DNA of 28,945 nucleotides, taken from the IMG/VR virus record IMGVR_UViG_3300044614_000124, positions 1 to 28,945 of that record; one strand, written 5' to 3'. The notes under the pieces were generated by a model. That model had not been told where the DNA came from. It did not search any database and worked only from the letters and a program-made list of their open reading frames with translations. Made by a program: the position numbers and the translations under genes. How positions within the stretch are numbered: the first letter of the stretch is position 1; each line of letters begins with the position of its first letter. Positions 21,185 through 28,931 of the stretch are shown one piece after another. The DNA is from a virus.

Positions 21185-23197
21185 ATGTCCATTCTAATCT
21201 CTAATGTACCGCGCCGCGTGGTCTTTGCCGCATCAGGCACAGGCCCGTATGCGTTTACTTTTGAGATTCTTGATCAGGACGACGTCGCGGTATATGACGG
21301 CAGCACATTGCTGGCCCTCACCACAAACTACACCGTAGCGATAAATGCAAATGGAACCGGGTCGATAACCCTTGTCAGCGCCCCCTCCGGAGCGACCATA
21401 ACAATTGTTGGAAACCGAACCGTGGAGCGTATTACAGACTTCACAACTGGTGGAGATCTGTTTGCCAACGTGCTGAACCAAGAGCTTGATAGCTTAACTA
21501 TTTTTGACCAGCAAAATGCCGAAGCAATTGAAAGGTCTATTCGAGCTCCGCAAACAGACCCAACGACCATTGATATGGTTCTGCCGGGTGCGACCACCAG
21601 GGCCAACAAGGTGTTGTCATTTGATGCGGACGGAAATCCTGAGACAGTCAACAGCGTAACAAATATAAATCAGATTTCTCAAATCGTATCTCAAATTATT
21701 CAAGTCTCCGGAATTGCGTCGGCAATTGAAGAAATAGATGACATTAAGCAAGACATTGAGGATCTAAATTCAATTGGAAGTGACATCTCAACTCTTGCTG
21801 CAAAGTTTACAGAGATTGGTGTTATTGGCGATGACCTGGCCGGTACTGGATGGTCTTATGACCTCGGTTCCATCAATGACGTTGCCAACCCGGCCCCAGG
21901 CGCGTCGCCGGACGGATACCTGGTTACTGTATACAACAACTTAGCTGACATCATAACGGTCGCTGACGACCTCAATGAGGCAACTTCTGAGATTGACACG
22001 GTTGCGGGGAGCATAGCAAACGTCAATGCCGTCGGGACAAACATTGCCAACGTATCTACCGTTGCCACAAACCTTGGCGGCTCTAACACCATTGGCACGG
22101 TGGCAGGATCAATTGCTAATGTAAATGCAGTTGGAGGATCAATTGCCAATGTCAACACAGTTGCAACAAATATTGCCAATGTCAATACAGTTGCAGGAGA
22201 TATTGCAGATGTCACTACAGTCGCAACAGACATTGCCGATGTCAGCGCCGTTGCTGCAGACATTGCAGATGTCAGCACAGTTGCTGGAATCTCAGGCAAT
22301 GTCACTACAGTCGCGGGCATATCCGCAAATGTCACCACCGTTGCCGGAGTGTCAGCAAATGTCACAACAGTCGCTGGCATATCTGGAAATGTCACGACAG
22401 TCGCTGGAATTGCAGCAAATGTCACGACAGTTGCAGCGGATGGAGCAGATATTGGGGCGGTTGCTGGGAGCATAGCAAGTGTCAACACGGTGGCAACGAA
22501 CATTGCCAGCGTCAATACCTGCGCTACCGACATTGCTCAGATTATCACCACGGCCAATGATCTCAATGAGGCTGTATCTGAGATTGAGGTCTGCGCCAAT
22601 AACATTGCCAACATCAATACTGTTGGCACGAACATCGCCAATGTAAACACGGTTGCCGGGATCAGCGCCAATGTCACCACGGTGGCAGGCATATCGTCAG
22701 CCGTTAGTACGGTGTCTGGCATTTCATCTAGTGTGTCAACGGTTTCAGGCATTGCAGCCAATGTCACTACGGTGGCAGGCATATCAAGCAATGTGACTAC
22801 CGTTGCAGGTATTAGCAGCAATGTCACTACTGTTGCCGGTATTTCTAGCAATGTGACCACGGTGGCCGGTGTGTCTGCTGGTGTCTCGACACTTGCGCCG
22901 ATTTCTGCTGACATCACTACGGTAGCCAATAACATTGGCGCGTTAAATACCAAGGCCAATGCCGGGGCCAACAGCGACATCACTTCTCTGTCTGGGCTGA
23001 CCACGGCGTTATCGATTGCCCAGGGTGGTACAAGCGCCACGACAGCGGCTGCGGCCAGGGCTGCGCTGCTGCCAGCATTTGCTACTAACGGCGGCAAGTA
23101 TGTGCGGGTAAATAGTGGTGCGACAGATGTTGAGTATGTAACTTTAGACGCTGACCCGGCAGGTACTGCTGTGGCCTTGGCAATTGCATTGGGATAA
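21185..23197 (+). CDS. Long tail fibre with T7 gp17-type N-terminus
   Basis: The product is 670 aa. Residues about 1-145 form the fibre-attachment domain known from T7 gp17: VPRRVVFAASGTGPYAFTFE, then GSTLLALTTNYTVAINANGT, then TDFTTGGDLFANVLNQELDS, where the fibre docks to the tail. Residues about 255-595 form a shaft of some thirty 10-residue repeats, consensus NVTTVAGISA, with hydrophobics at fixed positions suggesting a trimeric fibrous fold. The C-terminus (about 600-670) holds LSIAQGGTSATTAAAARAAL and FATNGGKYVRVNSGATDVEY, a module shared with the fibre at 27609. No receptor-binding head domain is evident, so the downstream proteins may supply it. ATG 21185 is used because AGGAG lies ten bases upstream. 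Confidence 0.88.
   Translation: MSILISNVPRRVVFAASGTGPYAFTFEILDQDDVAVYDGSTLLALTTNYTVAINANGTGSITLVSAPSGATITIVGNRTVERITDFTTGGDLFANVLNQELDSLTIFDQQNAEAIERSIRAPQTDPTTIDMVLPGATTRANKVLSFDADGNPETVNSVTNINQISQIVSQIIQVSGIASAIEEIDDIKQDIEDLNSIGSDISTLAAKFTEIGVIGDDLAGTGWSYDLGSINDVANPAPGASPDGYLVTVYNNLADIITVADDLNEATSEIDTVAGSIANVNAVGTNIANVSTVATNLGGSNTIGTVAGSIANVNAVGGSIANVNTVATNIANVNTVAGDIADVTTVATDIADVSAVAADIADVSTVAGISGNVTTVAGISANVTTVAGVSANVTTVAGISGNVTTVAGIAANVTTVAADGADIGAVAGSIASVNTVATNIASVNTCATDIAQIITTANDLNEAVSEIEVCANNIANINTVGTNIANVNTVAGISANVTTVAGISSAVSTVSGISSSVSTVSGIAANVTTVAGISSNVTTVAGISSNVTTVAGISSNVTTVAGVSAGVSTLAPISADITTVANNIGALNTKANAGANSDITSLSGLTTALSIAQGGTSATTAAAARAALLPAFATNGGKYVRVNSGATDVEYVTLDADPAGTAVALAIALG
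21938..22958 (+). repeat. 30-bp repeats in the fibre gene, with a 591-bp offset duplication
   Basis: The DNA is built of imperfect 30-bp units, for example AATGTCACAACAGTCGCTGG followed by ten more bases, encoding NVTTVAGISA-type repeats. A larger duplication is visible: CTCAATGAGG begins at 21971 and again at 22562, 591 bases (197 codons) apart. Each is preceded by an (I/D)I-x-T-x-A-(D/N)-DLNEA segment and followed by SEI and NNIAN/GSIAN repeats. This is consistent with growth of the shaft by unequal recombination. Confidence 0.8.
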
Positions 23198-23200
23198 AAC

Positions 23201-23521
23201 ATGGCAAATACTTTTAAAAATTATGTGTCCGCTGCTGTTGGTACATCTGCAGCGACCATTGTAACGGCATCAGCGGCCACCACGGTGATCGGTATGACCG
23301 TTGCTAACATCACAGCATCGACTATCAATGTGGATGTCTACACCACAATTGGCGGCACTAACTACTACATTGTTAAGGGCGCGGTGATACCAAGCGGCGG
23401 TTCATTAGTACCAATTGGCGGTGATCAAAAACTGGTGCTGGAATCAGGTGATGCGCTTAAGGTCTTATCGTCAGCAGCATCATCCGCTGATGTCATCGCA
23501 TCTGTTCTGGAGATTACCTAA
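23201..23521 (+). CDS. Small fibre-associated protein, beta-rich
   Basis: The product is 106 aa, starting three bases after the fibre stop. It is Thr/Ser/Ala/Val-rich and appears all-beta (TINVDVYTTIGGTNYYIVKG, then VIPSGGSLVPIGG). Its layout, with a late LESGDALKVLSSAAS segment, parallels the 119-aa protein at 26378 (LEEGDKITALASAAGDLE), so the two are probably distant paralogues. Such small jelly-roll-like proteins lie in tail-fibre clusters of several marine phages. A role as fibre cap, trimerisation aid or virion component is inferred from context. The last base is shared with the following ATG. Confidence 0.6.
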   Translation: MANTFKNYVSAAVGTSAATIVTASAATTVIGMTVANITASTINVDVYTTIGGTNYYIVKGAVIPSGGSLVPIGGDQKLVLESGDALKVLSSAASSADVIASVLEIT

Positions 23522-24588
23522 TGTCGTACATTGGATCGCCCCCAGCACCGAACATTGCAGGCGTTGAAGTAACGCCTACTGAGGTATCTGACCAGGCTAA
23601 CAATAGCACCGGGTATTTTGATCTACCTGCTGGAACGACAGCCGAGCGTCCTGGCACTCCAACAACAGGGATGATGCGGTACAACACCACAGAATCTCAA
23701 TATGAGGTTTATAACGGCACAGATTGGCAATACTTTGCTCAAATTAGTTATTTATATTCAGTAGAGTTTTTGGTTGTTGCTGGTGGTGGTGGCGGTGGCG
23801 GTGATATTGCTGGAGGTGGTGGCGCTGGTGGAGCAATTGATTCAACATTAACTGTTACAAAATCTTCAAATTACACCGTAACCGTTGGTGCTGGCGGCGC
23901 AGCAAGTGGAACTACAAGAGAATCAAATACAACAGGAAATAACGGATCTAATTCTGTTTTTAATTCTACAACTGCAACAGGTGGCGGTGGTGGTGGCGCA
24001 TATTGGAGTGGTAATTCTACATATGAAACAGGAAAATCTGGAGGATCTGGAGGTGGCGGCGCCGCTGGAATTACAACAACAACTGGTGCTGGTGGGTCAG
24101 GAACATCAGGGCAAGGTAATGCTGGTGGACGAGCCTATGGAAGTTCTCCTTATTGGGGTGCAGGCGGCGGCGGAAAAAATGCGGCTGGCAGCAATGCTAC
24201 AAGTACAGCCGCAGGCGCTGGAGGCGCTGGTATAAACTGGAAATCACTTGGCACTTTTTACGCTGGCGGCGGTGGTGGTTCTGGTTACGGAACCAGCGGA
24301 ACTGGAACTGTTGGCGGCGCTGGCGGATCAGGCGGCGGCGGAAATGGTGGATATGGACAAGTCGAACCCGCTTCAATAGGAAGCAATGCAACTGCAAATA
24401 CTGGTGGAGGCGGAGGTGGTGGCGCTTATTCTTCCTCTCCCACTAGACCATCAGCCGGAGGTGCTGGTGGTTCTGGCGTTGTAATTCTTCGCTATGCTGG
24501 GTTACCACAAGGATCAGGCGGAACAATTACACAATCTGGTGGTTATACCTATCACACATTTACATCATCTGGAACATTTACAGCATAG
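23521..24588 (+). CDS. Glycine-rich adhesin-like tail protein 1
   Basis: The product is 355 aa. Residues 1-75 are an anchor region (EVSDQANNSTGYFDLPAGTT and RPGTPTTGMMRYNTTESQYE) shared with the protein at 24978. From VEFLVVAGGGGGGG (about 81) to about 330 the protein is dominated by Gly runs broken by Ser/Thr/Ala/aromatic segments (TVTVGAGG, NGSNSVF, TATGGGGGG, GAGGSG, GGAGGSGVVILRYAG). It ends SGGYTYHTFTSSGTFTA. Stacked polyglycine-II helices in the gp38 adhesin of phage S16 have this composition and bind receptors through variable loops. By analogy this could be the receptor-binding tip. The repeated GGT/GGC codons make the DNA prone to recombination. Confidence 0.75.
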   Translation: MSYIGSPPAPNIAGVEVTPTEVSDQANNSTGYFDLPAGTTAERPGTPTTGMMRYNTTESQYEVYNGTDWQYFAQISYLYSVEFLVVAGGGGGGGDIAGGGGAGGAIDSTLTVTKSSNYTVTVGAGGAASGTTRESNTTGNNGSNSVFNSTTATGGGGGGAYWSGNSTYETGKSGGSGGGGAAGITTTTGAGGSGTSGQGNAGGRAYGSSPYWGAGGGGKNAAGSNATSTAAGAGGAGINWKSLGTFYAGGGGGSGYGTSGTGTVGGAGGSGGGGNGGYGQVEPASIGSNATANTGGGGGGGAYSSSPTRPSAGGAGGSGVVILRYAGLPQGSGGTITQSGGYTYHTFTSSGTFTA

Positions 24589-24597
24589 GAGATATAC

Positions 24598-24978
24598 ATG
24601 GCGCATTACGCAAAAGTAAACAATGGAATCGTGGAACAAGTCATCGTTGCCGAACCAGAATTTTTTCAGACATTTGTAGACACTTCACCTGGTGCATGGA
24701 TTCAGACATCCTATAACACTCGCGGTGGGGTTCACTACAATCCAGAGACTAACGAACCGTCTGCCGATCAGACCAAAGCGCTGCGTAAGAACTATGCTGG
24801 CATTGGCTTTTCTTATGACGCACAGCGTGATGCGTTTATTCCTCCAAAGCCGTATGCGTCTTGGAATCTTAACGAGACATCGTGCTTGTGGGAATCGCCA
24901 GTACCTTATCCTACCGATGGAAATATGTATCGCTGGGATGAGGCAACGACATCCTGGGTACAAGTAGAGCAGCCATAA
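24598..24978 (+). CDS. Tail-fibre-cluster protein, possible assembly helper
   Basis: The product is 126 aa, with AGGAGAT upstream. It starts MAHYAKVNNGIVEQVIVAEP and contains WIQTSYNTRGGVHYNPETNE, then ALRKNYAGIGFSYDAQRDAF, then IPPKPYASWNLNETSCLWES and MYRWDEATTSWVQV. This (A/V)xxxGIVxxVIVAE ... WIQTSYNTRGGVHY ... RKNYAGIGxxYD ... FIPPKP pattern is frequent near tail or fibre genes of marine myo- and podoviruses, especially cyanophages. Its function is not established; a fibre chaperone or small virion protein is likely. It shares its last base with the next gene's ATG. Confidence 0.65.
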   Translation: MAHYAKVNNGIVEQVIVAEPEFFQTFVDTSPGAWIQTSYNTRGGVHYNPETNEPSADQTKALRKNYAGIGFSYDAQRDAFIPPKPYASWNLNETSCLWESPVPYPTDGNMYRWDEATTSWVQVEQP

Positions 24979-26072
24979 TGGGACGCGCACGCACCCTTGC
25001 TACATACGGTGCTGGCATAGCGCCAGCCACGGTGTCGGACACGGCTAATACCAGTACGGGTTATCTTGACTTGCCTGCGGGTACTACTGCCCAGCGGCCA
25101 GGATCTCCTGCTAATGGTATGGCGAGATACAACACAGACAATGACCAATATGAGTTGTATGTTGAAACAGATTGGAAAGCCGTTAGTGTAACTAATATCC
25201 CATATTCTGTTGAGTATTTAGTAATTGCAGGTGGTGGAGGCGGCGGTTCTAATCGCGGTGCTTCTGGTGGCGGCGCTGGTGGTTATCGTTCCTCTGTGTC
25301 TGGTGAATCATCCGGTGGGGGTTCATCTGCTGAAAGCACCGCAACGGTTGCTGTTGGAACTTCTTATACCGTTACTGTTGGCGCTGGTGGTGTTGCTGCT
25401 AACTTTTATTCTGGGAATACCCCGTCTACCGCAGGTTCTAATTCTGTTTTTGGAGGAGTAACTTCTGTTGGTGGTGGCAGGGGGGTATCAAATGGAGATT
25501 CTCTTGCACCTTTTAACGGCGGTTCTGGTGGCTCTGGTGCTGGTGGAGGAAGTGCAACTAATGGTGGAGGTTCTGGTGGTGCTGGCACATCGGGCCAAGG
25601 TTACGCCGGTGGAAATACATCTGGCGGCGCAACAACATCTGAAAATGAGGGTGGTGCGGGTGGTGGTGGCGCTGGTGCTGTTGGTGGTAGCACTTCAACT
25701 ATAAGAACTGGCGGTGCTGGAGGCAACGGTGTTTCATCAAGTATTACCGGGTCTGCTGTAACACGCGCCGGTGGCGGTGGTGGCGGCGCAAACGGTTCTG
25801 GTTCTACCCCTGGCGCTGGTGGTAGTGGCGGTGGCGGCGCTGGTGTCGCTGGTGTTGGTGCTAATTCAACTCCAACTGGAGTGCCTGGAACTGCAAATAC
25901 TGGAGGCGGTGGGGGCGGCGGTGGTTATAACGCTGTACCAGGAGGCGCTGGTGGCTCAGGCATAGTTATTCTTCGTTACCTTGGCTCTCAAAAAGGTACA
26001 GGTGGAACGGTAACCAGCAGCGGCGGGTACACCATTCATACATTCACATCAAGCGGGACATTCACAGCATGA
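24978..26072 (+). CDS. Glycine-rich adhesin-like tail protein 2
   Basis: The product is 364 aa and is a paralogue of the protein at 23521. The anchor region aligns as VSDTANTSTGYLDLPAGTTA, RPGSPANGMARYNTDNDQYE, and the glycine-rich part starts with VEYLVIAGGGGGGS near residue 78. It shares TVTVGAGG, AGSNSVFGG, GGAGTSGQGYAGG and GGAGGSGIVILRYLG, and ends SGGYTIHTFTSSGTFTA. The loops between Gly runs differ from paralogue 1, as expected if these determine receptor choice. Tandem duplication followed by divergence is the simplest origin. Its end overlaps the next start (ATGA). Confidence 0.75.
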   Translation: MGRARTLATYGAGIAPATVSDTANTSTGYLDLPAGTTAQRPGSPANGMARYNTDNDQYELYVETDWKAVSVTNIPYSVEYLVIAGGGGGGSNRGASGGGAGGYRSSVSGESSGGGSSAESTATVAVGTSYTVTVGAGGVAANFYSGNTPSTAGSNSVFGGVTSVGGGRGVSNGDSLAPFNGGSGGSGAGGGSATNGGGSGGAGTSGQGYAGGNTSGGATTSENEGGAGGGGAGAVGGSTSTIRTGGAGGNGVSSSITGSAVTRAGGGGGGANGSGSTPGAGGSGGGGAGVAGVGANSTPTGVPGTANTGGGGGGGGYNAVPGGAGGSGIVILRYLGSQKGTGGTVTSSGGYTIHTFTSSGTFTA

Positions 26073-26374
26073 GTTATCTTGGCGTTCCCCCATTTGGTAA
26101 TACGATCCGCACGGTGACTAATGTCACAGCCACTAGCGGCCAGACAACATTCAACATTACTGGCGGGTATGTGGTTGGCTATGTCGATGTGTTTCTTAAC
26201 GGCGTACTGTTGACACCATCAGACTACACGGCATCGGATGGATTGACCGTGGTGCTGACATCTGCTGCTGCACTTAATGACGAATTTCAAGCGCTGTCAT
26301 ATCAGCCGGTGACCCTGGCTAATACAGCATCAACAGGCAAGGCCATTGCGATGGCCGTGGTTTTCGGAGGATAA
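26069..26374 (+). CDS. Small tail-fibre domain protein
   Basis: The product is 101 aa, starting in an ATGA overlap. MSYLGVPPFGNTIRTVTNVT, then ATSGQTTFNITGGYVVGYVD, then VFLNGVLLTPSDYTASDG and VVLTSAAALNDEFQALSY form a compact beta domain. I know this domain as a recurring N-terminal or free-standing module in fibre proteins of aquatic phages; VDVFLNGVLL and the DYTASDG turn are its hallmarks. The N-terminal MSY(L/I)GxPP is also found in adhesin-like protein 1. Here it stands alone, possibly as a connector for the neighbouring glycine-rich proteins. Confidence 0.65.
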   Translation: MSYLGVPPFGNTIRTVTNVTATSGQTTFNITGGYVVGYVDVFLNGVLLTPSDYTASDGLTVVLTSAAALNDEFQALSYQPVTLANTASTGKAIAMAVVFGG

Positions 26375-26377
26375 AAC

Positions 26378-26737
26378 ATGGCAGCACCTAATATCGTCAA
26401 TGTGGCAACTATTACAGGCAGAACCGTTGGCGCTGCTTTAACTACTTCAAGCGCAGACATTGTGACCAATTCTGCAGGCAGCGGTAAGGTGTTCAAGGTC
26501 AATTCAATTTTGGTAGCCAATGTGGATAGCCTTGCTAACGCAGATGTGACCGTTGGTTTTTACAATGCAGATAACACGACAACATATAAAATTGCACACA
26601 CGATCACAGTACCGTTTGACGCGACACTTGATGTATTAAGTAAGGCGCTTTATCTTGAAGAGGGTGACAAAATCACAGCGCTTGCTTCTGCTGCAGGTGA
26701 TCTTGAAATCATTGTTTCTTACGAGGAAATTTCGTAA
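26378..26737 (+). CDS. Small beta-rich fibre-cluster protein
   Basis: The product is 119 aa, three bases after the previous stop. It is a beta-sandwich-like sequence: IVNVATITGRTVGAALTTSS, KVFKVNSILVANVDSLANAD, VTVGFYNADNTTTYKIAHTI, then LYLEEGDKITALASAAGDLE and VSYEEIS. It resembles the 106-aa protein at 23201 in layout. Proteins with the L-EEGDKI-ALAS segment are common in phage virions of marine habitats, with unassigned roles. It shares its last base with the next glycine-rich gene. Confidence 0.6.
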   Translation: MAAPNIVNVATITGRTVGAALTTSSADIVTNSAGSGKVFKVNSILVANVDSLANADVTVGFYNADNTTTYKIAHTITVPFDATLDVLSKALYLEEGDKITALASAAGDLEIIVSYEEIS

Positions 26738-27582
26738 TGAGCCTTAGACATAATGGCGGTGTTTTTGGTGTTCGTAACACAACAACATCTTCATCTGCCA
26801 AAGGCCGTTTCTCTCTTAATGAGGTATTAGAAGCGCTCAAAGGATCTATTTGGCCTTTGCAACAAATTGATATTGAATATCTTATAGTCGCTGGTGGAGG
26901 TGGGGGTGGTGCAGGTAGTTCGGGTTCTCACTACGGCGGTGGTGGTGGGGCTGGAGGTTTTTTAACTTCTACATTAACCAATGCTACTCTTGGAACCTCA
27001 TATACCGTTACCGTTGGTGCTGGTGGTGCGTATACTAATACAACAAGTACAGCCGGTACTAACGGAAGTAATTCTGTATTTTCGTCATTTACTGCAACAG
27101 GTGGTGGTGGTGGCGCTGGTGGTAATGGAGTTGGAGCAGGATCAGGTGGATCAGGTGGCGGTGGCGCATACAACGCTGGAACCGGTGGATCTGGAACAAC
27201 AGGCCAAGGATTTCGTGGCGGTAATTACTATACAGGAGGACAAGGTGCGCCAGGAGGAAGTTCTTCTGCTGCCGGTTCTGATAGTTCAACAGCAGCAAGT
27301 GCTGGAACATCAAGTTCAATTACCGGAAGTTCAGTAACTTATGCTCGCGGAGGTGATGGCAATCCAGGTGGTACTGGTGGTTCAGGCTCAAATAATGGTA
27401 ATGGTGGAAAAGGTGGTAGACCAGTAACAAATGAAAATGGCAATAGTGGAGTAAGTGGTGTTGTAATACTAAAATTACTAACATCTCGTTATTCTGGAAC
27501 AACTACTGGTTCTCCTACTGTAACTACTTCTGGTAATTATACGATTCTTACTTACACATCATCTGGAACATATACAGCATAA
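26737..27582 (+). CDS. Glycine-rich adhesin-like tail protein 3
   Basis: The product is 281 aa. The glycine-rich part starts with IEYLIVAGGGGGGAG near residue 45 and shares TVTVGAGG, GTNGSNSVF, TATGGGGGAGG, GTGGSGTTGQG and a C-terminal TTSGNYTILTYTSSGTYTA with paralogues 1 and 2. The N-terminus is different and short (SLRHNGGVFGVRNTTTSSSA, then RFSLNEVLEALKGSIWP), so its attachment must differ. It may be an alternative receptor binder mounted by a different route. DNA is lower in GC than the other two paralogues, consistent with separate acquisition. Confidence 0.7.
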   Translation: MSLRHNGGVFGVRNTTTSSSAKGRFSLNEVLEALKGSIWPLQQIDIEYLIVAGGGGGGAGSSGSHYGGGGGAGGFLTSTLTNATLGTSYTVTVGAGGAYTNTTSTAGTNGSNSVFSSFTATGGGGGAGGNGVGAGSGGSGGGGAYNAGTGGSGTTGQGFRGGNYYTGGQGAPGGSSSAAGSDSSTAASAGTSSSITGSSVTYARGGDGNPGGTGGSGSNNGNGGKGGRPVTNENGNSGVSGVVILKLLTSRYSGTTTGSPTVTTSGNYTILTYTSSGTYTA

Positions 27583-27608
27583 GCAATTTTTGGATAGAGG
27601 AATAAACT

Positions 27609-28514
27609 ATGGCAATTGCACTTCAACTAAGGCGAGGAACGACTGTTCAGCATTCGTCATTTGCTGGCGCTCTTGGCGAAGTGACTGTTGACACTACAAA
27701 AGACACAGCCGTTGTCCATGATGGATCGACTGCCGGTGGATTTCCCCTTGCCAAAGAGAATGGATCGACACTTACCAATGTCACGATCAGCAGCGGCGCT
27801 ATTACTGGAATTACAGATTTGGCCGTGGCAGACGGTGGCACGGGCGCAAGTACGGCTGCCGGTGCGCGTACCAATCTTTTGCCAGCATTTGCCACTAATG
27901 GAAACAAGGCGTTGTTTGTAAACTCTGGCGCAACAGACATTGAGTACCGCACCATTGTTGGCGTGACCGATGGTGACAAAGGTGACATTGTTGTGTCATC
28001 GAGCGGTGCTACCTGGACGATTGACAATGCTTCTGTGACACCGGCCAAGTTAAGTAACCCGATGACAAGAACCACAAGTCAGAATGCGGCCAGCACTTCG
28101 TTCGTTACGTTTACTGACGTTCCAGCTTGGGTAAAAAAAATTACGGTTTGTATTGGAGCTCTTAACACTACATCAGCTGCAAACTTATTGATAAGAATTG
28201 GAGATAGTACAGGCGTCGCCGCAACTGGATATGTTTCTGGGTCTTCTAGAATTGGAACGTCTGCGGCCTCCTCTTCAACGGCAACAAATTGCTTTCTAAT
28301 AAATTCCGGAAGTTCCGGATATGTTTTAAATGGAATTGTGACAATTGCTAATGTTGCCGGGGATACATGGCTTGCTTCTGGCTCTGTTTCATTTACGGAC
28401 GGAACTATTACTTGCGCCGGAACAAAAACACTATCAAGCGTCCTTACCGCCGTAAGTTTTGTGCCAAGCACCGGAACATTTAATGCCGGAACCTTGAACA
28501 TAATTTACGAATAG
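27609..28514 (+). CDS. Second tail fibre protein
   Basis: The product is 301 aa, with GAGG upstream (27597-27600). The first 55 residues (IALQLRRGTTVQHSSFAGAL, GEVTVDTTKDTAVVHDGSTA) resemble the small N-terminal domain of fibre and tropism proteins such as Mtd (LRRGTT ... GEL ... DT ... VGDGST). Residues about 74-118 (VADGGTGASTAAGARTNLLP, then AFATNGNKALFVNSGATDIE) repeat the C-terminal module of the long fibre at 21185. The C-terminal 150 residues are beta-rich and Ser/Thr/Gly-rich, ending as a probable jelly-roll-like tip; there is no C-type lectin or diversity-generating signature. It may form a side fibre or the distal part of the main fibre. Confidence 0.7.
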   Translation: MAIALQLRRGTTVQHSSFAGALGEVTVDTTKDTAVVHDGSTAGGFPLAKENGSTLTNVTISSGAITGITDLAVADGGTGASTAAGARTNLLPAFATNGNKALFVNSGATDIEYRTIVGVTDGDKGDIVVSSSGATWTIDNASVTPAKLSNPMTRTTSQNAASTSFVTFTDVPAWVKKITVCIGALNTTSAANLLIRIGDSTGVAATGYVSGSSRIGTSAASSSTATNCFLINSGSSGYVLNGIVTIANVAGDTWLASGSVSFTDGTITCAGTKTLSSVLTAVSFVPSTGTFNAGTLNIIYE

Positions 28515-28526
28515 CACAGGAGCGGC

Positions 28527-28733
28527 ATGAACGAAATTGATCCTAAAGAATTTGGCGCGTTGCAAGCAGACGTTAAAACTCTGACAACCGAGATTCACCT
28601 ATTGCGCCAAGAGATGAGCCAAGTCAATGCCATGATTAACCAAGGCAAGGGCGGGCTATATGTAATCATGATTGCAGCTGGCGCTATAGGATCAGGAATT
28701 ACTTTATTCGTCAAAAAGCTTTTTAGTAGCTAG
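28527..28733 (+). CDS. Holin-like protein (XhlA-type layout)
   Basis: The product is 68 aa, with AGGAG at 28518-28522. An N-terminal coiled coil (FGALQADVKTLTTEIHLLRQ, EMSQVNAM) is followed by one transmembrane segment (about residues 42-62, GLYVIMIAAGAIGSGITLFV) and a short basic end (KKLFSS). This coiled coil plus C-terminal membrane helix is the layout of haemolysin XhlA-like phage proteins, which cooperate with holins in lysis. Position after the fibres fits the start of a lysis cassette; no endolysin is within the window. Confidence 0.6.
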   Translation: MNEIDPKEFGALQADVKTLTTEIHLLRQEMSQVNAMINQGKGGLYVIMIAAGAIGSGITLFVKKLFSS

Positions 28734-28754
28734 TCCAATTTCCAAAGGGTTGAC

Positions 28755-28931
28755 ATGGTGACGAAAAAACAAACGCCTGTGCCAACTGTGCGCATCATTG
28801 GCAAATCTTACAAGCTGCTAGAAGTTGAAGGGCTAGATGTATTTGGATTGTGCGAAGACGATAAGCAGCAGATATCTGTCCGCAAAGATATGCCTATCGA
28901 AAGCTGGGCAGACACCGTCATTCACGAATGA
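28755..28931 (+). CDS. ImmA/IrrE-like metallopeptidase start, cut by TGA inside HExxH
   Basis: This ORF encodes 58 aa and ends at TGA 28929-28931. ATG 28755 has AAAGGG at 28744-28749. The sequence IIGKSYKLLEVEGLDVFGLC followed by DKQQISVRKDMPIESWADTV and IHE follows small ImmA/IrrE- or SprT-like phage peptidases. In these a GxxD-xxKQxIxIxxxxP segment leads to DTxxHExxHAI. After the TGA the same frame continues T-H-A-I-(D/E) to the window edge, exactly completing HE-x-T-H-A-I. The zinc motif is therefore split by the stop. This may be a nonsense mutation, a sequence error, readthrough, or a real 58-aa end. Other genes here end in TGA, so the code is not reassigned. The window edge hides the rest. 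Confidence 0.55.
   Translation: MVTKKQTPVPTVRIIGKSYKLLEVEGLDVFGLCEDDKQQISVRKDMPIESWADTVIHE

Noticed and set aside
21856-23202. Two repetitive hydrophobic ORFs (225 and 221 codons) on the - strand
   Set aside because: They are the reverse complement of the 30-bp fibre repeats, which gives artificial Ala/Val/Thr repeats; no ribosome sites or membrane-protein logic.
24153-24446. Trp/Arg-rich ORF in the glycine-rich gene
   Set aside because: It arises from reading GGT/GGC repeats in another frame.
27609-28514. Diversity-generating retroelement variable region
   Set aside because: Although the N-terminus resembles Mtd, there is no C-type lectin end, template repeat or reverse transcriptase in the window.
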